The position numbers and the translations under genes were made by a program. The notes beneath the pieces were generated by a model. It saw only the letters and a list, made by a program, of their open reading frames with translations. It ran no database searches and was not told the DNA's origin. A DNA stretch of 64,000 nt from Heracleum sosnowskyi (taxonomy: Eukaryota; Streptophyta; Magnoliopsida; Apiales; Apiaceae): the NCBI GenBank assembly GCA_030848705.1, contig CM061243.1:3196001-3260000 (forward strand), written 5' to 3'. Positions within the stretch are counted from its first letter, which is position 1. The number at the start of each line of letters is the position of its first letter. Positions 10,948 to 20,180 of this stretch are shown here, in pieces.

Positions 10948-12253
10948 TGACAAGGCTGTCGCGTGCCTATCAAATAATAATATCTAACAAATCCTTCTAA
11001 TTATGTAGTAGGGTAAGTCAGAGTCGATCCCACAGAGACAAACGTATCAATCACTAGTTATTCTTGATTTAATTCAACTAAGCAAGTAACACAATAAATT
11101 GTTGAGAGATTATTAATCTAAATATTATACTAAAGCAAATATGTGGTATTTATCAATTAACTAAAAACATCTAGAATTAAGTATCCCCACTAGCATGAAT
11201 CGATGCAATTATGATTTTCCACCCCAATTAATCATACGCTACTCAAGAGGAAAGATGCGCCCTATAAAATACCAATAACCTCTCTCGAGTATTAATGGCT
11301 TCTCTAAAAATACACTCAAGCCTATTTTCATGGTATCATGCAATTTAGAGACATTAAACACAGCATCCTAACTTCCTAACAATCCGTTCTACCTATTTTC
11401 ATGGAGAAGTTCATGTCCTTATTGGATAAATCACAACCATCTAAGTCCAACTTTCGATGATAAATAGATATTAGGTTCAAACAATACGCATAATCACGTC
11501 TGACATGTTATTGTTAATTAAGCACAACTCAATAAGCAAGAGCATACAACATAACTAAACTGGGGGGTTATGGAAAATCATACATCAATCATAACTAGGG
11601 TTCAACTTAACCCTAGATTAAATAACTACTCACTCATAATTAAACTAACAAAACACATAATATAATAAGAACACATGACAATATTAAGAACAGAGAATAA
11701 AAACCTTTAATCTTTCTCCAAGAAGAAAAAGTACAAGATCCGCTCCCTCCGTATGTATCTATGTATATGTATATGTATGTCTCCCTATCTCTCAGATCTG
11801 ATGTCTATATATATATCCTCAAATATTTTAATGCCTTGAGGAAAGTACAAGTACGTTTCCTAAACTGATTCTGTTTTACAAGGAAAATTCGTAGCTGACT
11901 TTTCTTCAGTAAATCTGAGCCGTTCCTGGAGTAATTTGATAATTGGACCACTTTAGAATAAAAGAGATTTCCATTATCTTCGTGTGGGCTGTTAAATCGT
12001 CCAATTCTGACTTCTAGATCTCAAGATATGACCCAAACAATGAATTATGTGCAGGCAGCCCAACAAATCCGAATTTCCTTCTAATAAATCTCCAAATTAA
12101 GCTCTTTATTCTCAAATCCTTCCAAGTTTAGGATTTCCTTGCTTCCTACAATAAAACATTAAAATTTATTAAATAAAAATCCAATTAAATGCAAAATATA
12201 ATAAATATGAGGAATAAAATCATATAAAATATATATAAATATATACTCTATCA
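10948..12253 (-). repeat. 5' LTR of the Athila-like element
   Basis: 1306 bp, TG...CA on the coding strand, followed on the plus strand by the second copy of the GCTTC target duplication. It drives the gag ORF on the minus strand. Confidence 0.92.
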
Positions 12254-12510
12254 GCTTCTCTATTGCAAGACGTGGTCGAATTCTGATGCATCACTTTTGT
12301 TTTATTTTAGGTTGCACAACCAGTTCATCCTCGCCCTCATCATGATCATGAAACCAACTACCAGAATGCTGGGCAGCCCATAAGAGAATCTCCGGAGAGG
12401 GCAATCTCTCTTTCTCCAAGTCATCAGGCAGCCTTCTGGAAACAGATCCTGGCCTTGCATCTAGCACACAGAATGAGGCAAACTTCTGAGCCGAGATAGA
12501 AGGCAACGCG

Positions 12511-13490
12511 ATTGGAATTAATCTTTGACTGCCTGAAGATGGCCCTGATGAACCTGCTTCTTCTGGTGTATCATCAGTTTTACGACTTTCTTATGGCCGG
12601 GAATCCTCAGAGACCTCGGCGGTAAGTGGACCATCTTCCAAGCGATCCTTATTGCCAGGGGTGGGTCAACAGAATCAACAAATTCATTTTCTTCCAGATT
12701 CCCAATTCCTCCTCCATTACCAGAGCGTCCATTCTTCTCACTAATATATCAATATTCAGAATGGGTATTTGAATATGACGTGTGTGTGAGCATGTGTGTG
12801 TCATTAAAACCAAGTGTATGATGATAAATAATGGAATCTTTGACAATGGCTTGCTTGAACCAATTAACTACTGATTATTTTTCTTTCTGTTTTGAATCTG
12901 TGTTAGGCGTCAAAACAATAGTTTTTCTTGTTTTACTTTCAAACTTACCTTGTGTACCTACTTTACACACTCCTAGTTGTAAATTGTTGTCACTCCTTGA
13001 GTTTGGTTTCAAGCTCTACAGGTTTTGATTCTACTACGAGTTTCTGACATGTTGATATGTATGAACACTTAAACAACTAATCTTTAAGTTTGTTTACTTT
13101 TAGCCTTTTAGGCCGAAGAGTCAATGATGAACGTATCATGTGTAGTGGTTCTATTATTAAGAGCATTTAAACATCCTTTGAGAATGATGTGTTTTGTTTC
13201 TGTTGCTTTCGGAACCCTTTTATTTGTTTCTGGCGTCAACTTTTCTGGGTTCTTTTATCAAACAATAGTATAAAGAAAGCAACTGAATTTACATATCAGA
13301 TGTTAGATCTGTTTTAATCTGAAGAATGTTTTGCTAAGATAACATGGTGCTTGTTCTTCGCGATTAGAGGATAAAAAGGCAAAATTGTAATAAAAGTTGT
13401 GACCGCTTTTATGACTTGAAGGACAATAGGGCAAACTTAGAATACAAATGATGTACAGTAGTTTTTAAATTGTTTTAGTTTATAGGTGCA
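12511..13490. other. Tail of the old transposon and unannotated intergenic DNA
   Basis: Up to about 12750 the base composition still resembles the old transposon coding sequence, but no frame stays open. Beyond that I see only short chance frames (for example 12831-13028), with no motif. Confidence 0.35.
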
Positions 13491-13492
13491 GA

Positions 13493-13640
13493 CAGTGTTC
13501 TAAAAGTCGGTGATTAATCGCTAGACGGCGGGTCACCGAACTGATTAAGTGAAAATCGGTCAATTAATCGTTTTTTCAGAAAAACGGTCAAAAATCGGCT
13601 GAATCGGTCAAAAATCGGATTAATTATTTAAAAATAGTAA
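13493..13640 (+). mobile_element. Fragment of a hAT-like repeat
   Basis: Begins with CAGTGTTCTAAAAGTCGG and continues with clustered 'CGATTAATCG', 'AATCGGTC' and 'AAAATCGG' words in both orientations. Subterminal repeat clusters of this kind are typical of hAT non-autonomous elements. The other terminus was not found. Confidence 0.4.
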
Positions 13641-14441
13641 AAAATAGTTAAAATTAAAAAAAGAGATAACAACAGAAAAGAACATTGAACAAAACACAGA
13701 AAAGAACATATATCAAGGGACTAAAATAGATATATATCTTTAACAGAAAAGAGAGAGTAAAAGAACATTGAACAAGGTATTTAACGTGGATGAGAGTGCA
13801 ACAGATGAAACTTTAAAGTTAACCATTTGATCAAAACACACAAACACCATATTCAAACCATATACCCGTAGTCATGAATCAAGTCTACCACAAAAGCAGT
13901 ATTATACCTCTAACCAGCAGAAGTAATCAATAATACCAATGGATTTTGTAAACAAGATCAATGTGTTCTTATTAAACAAAACATAATAAACGAGTGACCT
14001 AATGTCTAGTTGATAATATTAAATTTATTATAACAACCACACAAGTTATACTAGTAGTAGATAAAAATGTGAAGTTACACACACATAAAAAGGATTAAAA
14101 TTAGTTTCAAAGTCCAATTAATGTAGAAACAACAAAGATATAGTGGATCCATTCCATCGAAGGTTAGAGCAACATGAATTTACCAGAATACTGAAACAGC
14201 ACTTAAATTACAAATAGTACTTAGTCAATAATCATCCTCAAAATAGAGAAAACTAATAATAATAAACATCCGAATGATGAGGAGATTATAGAAATTTGCA
14301 TACTATTTCATAATCATAAACAAAGTCCATCATTTCAATATATAGTGAAGAATTTTTTTACCTATTAAAAACAAAATCATCATCCAAACAAAACTGCCTA
14401 TGAAATATAAAAATTACCACGCGGCTGGGAGAGTTTCAGTT
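13641..14441. other. Intergenic, nothing recognised
   Basis: AT-rich DNA with no gene-like frame. It includes the 3' flank of the cystatin-related gene, whose poly(A) signal would lie here on the minus strand. Confidence 0.35.
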
Positions 14442-15266
14442 TCAACTTGAGATTTGTAGTTGCTCCACCCGTGTACCCAATTTTTGTGCCTGTTATAGTG
14501 AAAAGAAAAGAAACTTGTAACCTAGATTGTAATTTAAATATGAATAGATGTATAAATAAAATAAAAATTAAATAGGATACGCGGAAGCCAAAAGATACAC
14601 GACATACCGAAGATACATGAGAATTAGGGGCTTCAAATCCCGAATCAGTGGGATCGGAGGATTCAGAGTGCAAGGGAACAACCATGATATCTAGATTAGG
14701 ATTAGATAATAATCTACCGGGAGCGTAGGTCTTTGCTCTAAAGGAGGTTATACCAAAGTGATCATGTTGAGTTGCTTTGAAAATGACTCTGACTAAATCA
14801 GTACGTGAGCCCTGGGTCACATAAGCATGCACTAGTTCCACAAACTCATAGCTATGTCCCTGCATGGTAGTAAAATTGGTCAACATGCAAACAATTTATC
14901 GTTTCAAATTGTAAAAAAGCAACAATAATAATATAATATATATACCGTGTGAAGATTATAGTTTGCGATGGCTCTCTGGGAGAAATCACGTATATGGGCA
15001 TGACGATAAGGGCAACTTTCATTATCAAGGCTTGGATATATCATCCATACACCAAGAAGTCCCTCTTTGCCAGTAGTGTATAATTCCGATTCCGATTCTG
15101 GTTCCGGTTCCGGTTCCGACATCACCAGCCCGTCATCATGAATTACATAGGTAATTCGAGGTTTATCCGACCCGTATTCGTCTTCAGACCACCCGTATTC
15201 ATCAGCAGAGCATCCGTATTCTTCTTCATCAACTACATAGGGTGTTTCATCCATCTTAGTATTCAT
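14442..15266 (-). CDS. Cystatin-related plant protein (cystatin/monellin-like), three exons
   Basis: A spliced model fits well: exon 1 15266-14946, exon 2 14859-14608, exon 3 14489-14442 with TGA at the end. All introns have GT...AG ends and phase 0, giving about 206 residues. The N-terminal 75 residues are acidic, with repeated EYGxSxDEYG units and a Glu-Pro/Glu-Ser run. The part that follows (FSQRAIANYNLHT then HSYEFVELVHAYV, LVRVIFKAT and FRAKTY) has the helix-plus-sheet pattern of the plant cystatin-related family, which lacks a proven inhibitory role. I see no classical cystatin QxVxG loop, so protease inhibition should not be assumed. The product is probably soluble; no signal peptide is evident. 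A TATA box lies about 64 bp upstream of the ATG, and a Copia element begins about 40 bp beyond that. Confidence 0.65.
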
Positions 15267-15329
15267 CTAATTGAAAAGAATTAGTTGCGGCGATTTTTTT
15301 CTGTTTGGGATGAATACACAGTGGCCTTG

Positions 15330-15339
15330 TATTTATATA
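15330..15339 (-). promoter_or_regulatory. TATA box of the cystatin-related gene
   Basis: TATATAAATA on the minus strand, about 64 bp before the ATG at 15266, which allows a 5' UTR of roughly 30-40 nt. Only about 40 bp of original upstream DNA remain before the Copia LTR. Confidence 0.6.
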
Positions 15340-15378
15340 CAGAGGCGAGGCAGCGAGAAGATAATAATAATAACAAGT

Positions 15379-16867
15379 TGAAAGGCATATGCTATAGCCT
15401 ATTTGTAATTCGAGGATTCTACTCAACTTAAACAAGAATGTAATAAGTAAATATTAGTTCAGATGTCACAGGAATCTCAGAAGATTATATCTGTCAAAGA
15501 ATGAAGATTAAAGTCATCTACAGACTTGAAGTTATTCTACACTGGAAGAAGTTCATTTATTTGATCAAGCCTCAGTGAAGTATTCAAGAAAGTGGATCTA
15601 TTTAAAGTGACAGAGATTTCAGAAGTGTGACAGGAAACGTATAGGTTACAGGGTTTATTGAAAGGGAAAAGAAGATGGACCACAGCTTTGAAGTCAAAGA
15701 TGAAGAACCCTCATTGATGTTAGTCGCTCATGAACCAGACAGTACATGGAGTGTCAACGTCAGTCAGTGACAGTTCGTCATTATTTTTAGTGGTTCTAAG
15801 AAGTAGTTTTAACTCTCTTTTAATTTATTTAGTAAGATAATTAATTTAATCTATGAATTAATTCTTTCAGAATTAATTCATATATTAAATTAATCAATCT
15901 AGATTTTAATTAATTTATTTATAAATTAATTCTAAGAATTAATTTATTTATTGAATTATTTAAAGTCATCAATTTTATTTATTTTAATCTATGAATTTAT
16001 TCGGTTGAATTAATTCATTTATTAAAGTAATTAAAAGTAAATAAATTAAATTGGTTATATTCTATTTTCTGATTATAACTAGTAGTACTATCATATTATT
16101 CTAGTAGTACTAACTGTTTTAGTATTATAGATAGTACTACCAATTCAAATGGTAGTACTACCGATAGTACTACTAAGCAAAACAATAGTATTACTAAAAT
16201 ATAATGATAGTCCTACTAAGTATAAAACCTAAGTACTACTAAGCCAAACTTAAGTACTACCGATAGTACTTCTATTGAAAATGAAAAGAAAATGGCGTAC
16301 ATTTTCTTTAAAGTAAAGTGCAGTTGACTTTTGGAAAATAAGCAAAATGGCGTACATAAATCAAAAAAGAGGCAGTGGATCAAAGAGAGGGTAGTACACA
16401 AAACAAGACAAGAGCTTAATAACATTACATCCTTTCTCTGTCTTCTTCAACCAACCAACTGCCGGAGCTCAAATCTTTTACAGTAAATCATTTCTAGCAT
16501 TATTGTTAAATCCAAACCACTAGAAGTTATTTACTTGTACTTGCTTGATTATCTAGCGGATCATTATCCCTAGAATTTGATCTCGAACTAGTTTTTACTA
16601 TTCGATCTTTTTATTACAAAAATAGATAAATTCATGTCGAATTTATTCTAGATTTGTTTTAAATAGTTTGAGATTCAAACCTTGTAATCTGTACTGTATT
16701 TGTAACACCCTTCAAGTTTAATATAAATTATATTTAACTTGAATTTTGTTTCATTTCATTCCGCACTTATTTGTTCTTGAATTGTTAAATCACGAACCGA
16801 ACAAATTCGATAAAACGGTACAGTTTGTATTCAACCCCCCCTTCTACAAACATATCAGGACCTAACA
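15379..16867 (+). repeat. 5' LTR of the Copia element
   Basis: 1489 bp. The U3 part contains long AT palindromes (15830-16060) and a cluster of GTAGTACT/AGTACTAC palindromes (16078-16270). The end carries 'TTCAACCCCCCC', a feature shared with the solo LTR at 35485-35964. Confidence 0.92.
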
Positions 16868-16869
16868 AT

Positions 16870-16882
16870 TGGTATCAGAGCC
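16870..16882 (+). other. Primer-binding site (tRNA-iMet type)
   Basis: TGGTATCAGAGCC, two bases after the 5' LTR, is the standard initiator-methionine tRNA primer site of plant Copia elements. Confidence 0.85.
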
Positions 16883-16969
16883 TTTTGATTGATATACAAA
16901 TCAAAGATCCAATTGTTTTGAGATTTTTCTTAAACTCTGATTTTTTATTATTCCTAAAAATCTCAAAAG

Positions 16970-19219
16970 ATGTCTACTACACAGAAAGTGGGTACAGTGA
17001 AAATCCCAATGTTCAGCAAGGAGCATTATCCAATGTGGAAGAAGAAAATGCTCCTATTTCTTAAGGTTGCAAATCCTAAATACATTGATGTGATGAAGAA
17101 TGGACCAAAACTTCCTATGATTATTGAGGAAGAATTAAAAGAGGGTAACATTGTTACTAGGGCTGCTAGGATGTACCCTAAAGATCCCAAGGATTTCACT
17201 CCTGGTGAAAAAGAGGATGTTACCTTGGATTCCTGTCTACAGCTGATCCTTATTGATTGTCTTGATCCTATCATGCATAATCATGTCCTAAACTGTGATA
17301 CTGCCAAACACATTTGGGAAACCATAGAGATAATCAATGAGGGGACAGAGGAAGTTAGAGAGAATATGCTGGAAATTCTCACCTCACAATATGAGCATTT
17401 CAGATCAAACCCTGGTGAAGGTATCACTCAGGTTTTTGAGAGATACAACAAATTAATCAATGATCTGAATCTCAATGGGAAGCACTACACCAACAAGGAG
17501 ATTAACAAGAAGTTCCTTCTTACACTTCCACCTCATTTGGAGCACAAAATATCTGCCATTAGAGAAGCAAGAGATATGAATGAGATTGCTTTGGAGAGAT
17601 TGTATGGTGTTCTGAAGACCTATGAGCTGGAGCAGATTCAACAGAGGGAGCTGTATGGAACTGGGAAGATTGTTGGTACCTCTACTGAATTGACTGCTGA
17701 AGTCCCACAGAAACTGGAAGTGAAGGCTGTTCAACCTTCCAGTTCTAACATGAATGTTATTGATGCTGAATATGGATTAACATCCATTGATCAATCTGGT
17801 GGTGACTTCTATTCTTTAGAAGAACTTGATCAGCTGGAGGATGGTGATTTGGCTTTGATAGTCAGGAAGTTTGGGAAGTTTAGATTCAAGAGGAATCCCA
17901 ATCTTAAGTTCAGGCCCAGGTTTCAGAGAGGTGATTCCTCATCTTCAAGTGGCACAAGGGGTGGCTACAAAACTGGAACTGTGGAGAGGAGCTCAATCAG
18001 ATGCTACAATTGCAATGAGTTGGGTCACTTTGCTACTGAATGTAAAAAGCCAAGGCAAGTGACAAGGAACTCATTTAATTCTAGCAAGAAGAATAAGATT
18101 GAGAAGGCTTATGTTGCTGAAGGGAAGAGCTGGGATGATACAGACAGTGAAGATGAAGAAGTTGGAAATCTTGCACTTGTGGCAAAAGGAGGCAAACTCT
18201 TTGATTCCATGTTATCTTCACCCAACATGTCTGAGGTAAAGTTTACTGACGCTGAAATGATTTATCATCTTGGTGGCACCATAAGTTGTGCACGCACTGA
18301 AAATGATAGAATAAATCTTTTAAACACAAATCTTGAAAAGGAAATAAAAGATTTAAAACTAGTGCATATCAATCAAGATGAACTTACTAATAAGGTAGCT
18401 TTTCTTGAGAATAGGGTTAAATGTTATATTCAACTGGAAACCATTCTCAAAGATCATATTAGTGAGCTTAAGACCAAAGCTAATGCTTATTTCAGTTCTT
18501 GTAAGACTGCTAAAGAAATTCTCAATAAGCAAGCTGTTGGTAATCATGTCAGTATAGGGTATGATTATAATGAGGCTATTGGACTGCTTGGAATTAATTC
18601 CCCTTGTAGATACAAATCTGAAGGAAAGGTTGTTCCATATATACTTAAGGGTATTGAAACACCCTTCTGTAGGGAGTCTGAGACAGAGCCTATGAGTGAA
18701 TACTCTATAATCATTGCTGAAGAGATTCGTGAAGAAGATATGGCTTTGGAAGTTGAACAGTCCAAAAAGTGTATATCTGATATTCCAGTCAAAGTTGCTT
18801 CAACTAAAAAGACTAAATCAGATATCCATAAGTTGGATCAAAACAACTGTAGAACGAACATGCCTGCTATTAATTCTTCTCATAAAGCATGTGGTGTGAG
18901 TAATTGCATGTCTTGTGCTTTTAATGTTATGTATGCTTTCTTTAATAAAAAGCATGTATCTAGTGATAAGACTGCTCCACGTCAACATGTTAATAATAAG
19001 AAGCATGTTAAAACAAAGACTACTAGTCCTCCTCATACTAGAGTGGATTCATTTATCCCTAAGCCTACTCAGAAATGTGTTAAGGCTGGCTATAAATGGA
19101 AACGCTCTTATGTGAAAGAGGTTGAAGTAGTTATAGTTAAAAATGTTGTTTTGCCTGACAAAGACCAGTTCTTTAAGTATGCCGGACCCAATCAATTTTG
19201 GGCTCCGAAGAAGGTCTAA
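16970..19219 (+). CDS. Copia Gag polyprotein (UBN2-type)
   Basis: A 749-codon ORF with a good ATG about 100 bp after the primer site. The N-terminus (IPMFSKEHYPMWKKKM) and residues about 50-230 match the UBN2-type Gag of plant Copia elements. A CX2CX4HX4C zinc knuckle is at residues 345-358, followed by an acidic stretch (DDTDSEDEE). The long C-terminal part contains a likely coiled coil (about 440-520) and basic segments, and ends NQFWAPKKV. Gag binds RNA and forms cytoplasmic particles. In intact relatives Gag and Pol are usually one frame. Here the protease motif lies in another frame after a stop, so a frameshift has cut Pol off, while Gag itself looks intact and could still act in trans. 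Confidence 0.85.
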   Translation: MSTTQKVGTVKIPMFSKEHYPMWKKKMLLFLKVANPKYIDVMKNGPKLPMIIEEELKEGNIVTRAARMYPKDPKDFTPGEKEDVTLDSCLQLILIDCLDPIMHNHVLNCDTAKHIWETIEIINEGTEEVRENMLEILTSQYEHFRSNPGEGITQVFERYNKLINDLNLNGKHYTNKEINKKFLLTLPPHLEHKISAIREARDMNEIALERLYGVLKTYELEQIQQRELYGTGKIVGTSTELTAEVPQKLEVKAVQPSSSNMNVIDAEYGLTSIDQSGGDFYSLEELDQLEDGDLALIVRKFGKFRFKRNPNLKFRPRFQRGDSSSSSGTRGGYKTGTVERSSIRCYNCNELGHFATECKKPRQVTRNSFNSSKKNKIEKAYVAEGKSWDDTDSEDEEVGNLALVAKGGKLFDSMLSSPNMSEVKFTDAEMIYHLGGTISCARTENDRINLLNTNLEKEIKDLKLVHINQDELTNKVAFLENRVKCYIQLETILKDHISELKTKANAYFSSCKTAKEILNKQAVGNHVSIGYDYNEAIGLLGINSPCRYKSEGKVVPYILKGIETPFCRESETEPMSEYSIIIAEEIREEDMALEVEQSKKCISDIPVKVASTKKTKSDIHKLDQNNCRTNMPAINSSHKACGVSNCMSCAFNVMYAFFNKKHVSSDKTAPRQHVNNKKHVKTKTTSPPHTRVDSFIPKPTQKCVKAGYKWKRSYVKEVEVVIVKNVVLPDKDQFFKYAGPNQFWAPKKV

Positions 19220-19430
19220 TCAATTTGATATTGCAGGGAGTTAAACAGGTAAACCGTGTTATATGGATTCTTGACAGTGGCTGTTCAAGGCATATGACCG
19301 GAGATAGAGCCCTGCTATCAGATTTGGTTGAGAAAGCTGGCCCAGTGCTTACCTTTGGAGATAACAGCAAGGGTATAACTGAGGATATGGCCTGTTTGAA
19401 ATCAAGAAATGTTATCAGTCAATAAGAACA
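19220..19430 (+). pseudogene. Copia protease remnant
   Basis: In the frame starting near 19198 the sequence has the aspartic protease core WILDSGCSRHMTGD (about 19263-19305) and the flanking FGDNSKG. It is out of frame with Gag, which stops at 19219, and it ends at a stop near 19425. Integrase should follow but is absent. Confidence 0.75.
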
Positions 19431-20180
19431 TCAATGTTACATTTGATGACACCTAACTCCCTAATATCCAAACAGAAAATCCATCTGAGAAACTGAAGTT
19501 TGATGAAATGTCAGATTCAGAATCAGATGATAAGAATCCACCTGAGGTTGTTGCTGGTGATAACAATGATAATGGTGAGAGTGATGGTGGTGGAAACATT
19601 GGTTACAATGGAGATACCACTAACACTGGAAAAGAATCACCAAGACAATCTGCCAACAACTCAGGGGGAGGAAATGAAGGGTCAACTAGTCATTCACAAC
19701 ACCATAATGTAGAACAAGGCGAATCATCAAGATCAAATCTTTTGAGCTGATTATTGGTGATCCAGGTGTTGAAGTCAGAACTAGAAGTGCTACTCAAAAT
19801 GAATGTCATTATTCAGGGTTTCTTTCTGAAATGAAACCAAAGAAAATTGAGGAAACACTGACTGATCCTGATTGGGTGATTGCTATGCAAGATGAACTCA
19901 ATCAATTTGAACAACAACAAGTTTAGAAGCTGGTACCTAGACCAAAGAACAAGAAAGTAGTTGGTACTCGGTGGGTATTCAGAAATAAATTAGATGAAGA
20001 TGGCATAATCACAAGAGACAAAGCACATTGACATCAGGTATCATTTTATCCGAGAGCATGTCATGAATGGTACTGTGGAGTTACTCTTTGTACCCACAGA
20101 GGAACAAACAAAAGATATTTTCACTAAATCTCTTGATGAATCCATGTTTACCAGATTGGTTAGTAAATTGGTATGTTAAA
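19431..20180 (+). pseudogene. Copia pol remnants: acidic linker, start of RT, end of RNase H
   Basis: After the protease the sequence jumps to the acidic Ser/Asp/Asn-rich linker that normally joins integrase to reverse transcriptase (about 19480-19745). The start of the RT domain comes next (WVIAMQDELNQFE at about 19875-19915 and VVGTRWVFRNKLDEDG at about 19959-20005), interrupted by a TAG at 19924-19926. At about 20020 it fuses to the C-terminal end of RNase H (HIDIRYHFIREHV, then EEQTKDIFTK). Catalytic RT and RNase H motifs are missing. This looks like a large deletion fixed in the element. Confidence 0.75.

Larger units (their letters stand above)
4840..12253 (-). mobile_element. Young non-autonomous LTR retrotransposon, Athila-like / TR-GAG type
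   Basis: Two LTRs of exactly 1306 bp flank the element. They start TGACAAGG and end CTCTATCA on the plus strand, so on the coding strand they run TG...CA. The host bases GCTTC occur on both sides (4835-4839 and 12254-12258) as a 5-bp target duplication. I saw no differences between the LTRs when reading them against each other, so the insertion is very recent. The primer-binding site lies next to the right LTR and the purine tract next to the left LTR, giving minus orientation. The only large ORF is a Gag-Protease-Gag' protein. Reverse transcriptase, RNase H and integrase are absent, so it must borrow enzymes. It lies inside an intron of the older transposon gene. Confidence 0.92.
2760..12510 (+). 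pseudogene. Decayed transposon gene with Transposase_28-like (putative gypsy-type) domain, split by a later LTR insertion
   Basis: The gene starts at ATG 2760 with an acidic N-terminal region. A segment with the pattern of the 'putative gypsy type transposon' domain follows (about 3340-3870: RPRSFMRMNRF, GYPMHPFLRK, IQLSPNIYM, MEELSYFVSLRK). Such proteins occur in large plant Gypsy/Tat elements and of unknown-function transposon ORFs. The frame breaks near 3275 (frameshift), has an in-frame TAA at 3584-3586, and shifts again near 4400. Introns with GT...AG ends are visible at 3882-3972 and 4192-4300. A third starts at GT 4680 and ends at AG 12309-12310, and now contains the whole LTR element 4840-12253. 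Reading continues in frame from 12311 to a TAG near 12497. I see no RT or integrase. Gene identity is moderately sure; the true ends of the parent element are unknown. Confidence 0.55.

Noticed and set aside
14398..14886. Single 162-codon ORF as a separate gene
   Set aside because: It reads through two introns; the spliced three-exon model fits the cystatin-related family better.
16216..16425. 69-codon minus-strand frame, repeated at 23070-23279
   Set aside because: It lies in both Copia LTRs; it is duplicated only because the LTRs are copies, and has no domain or codon bias.
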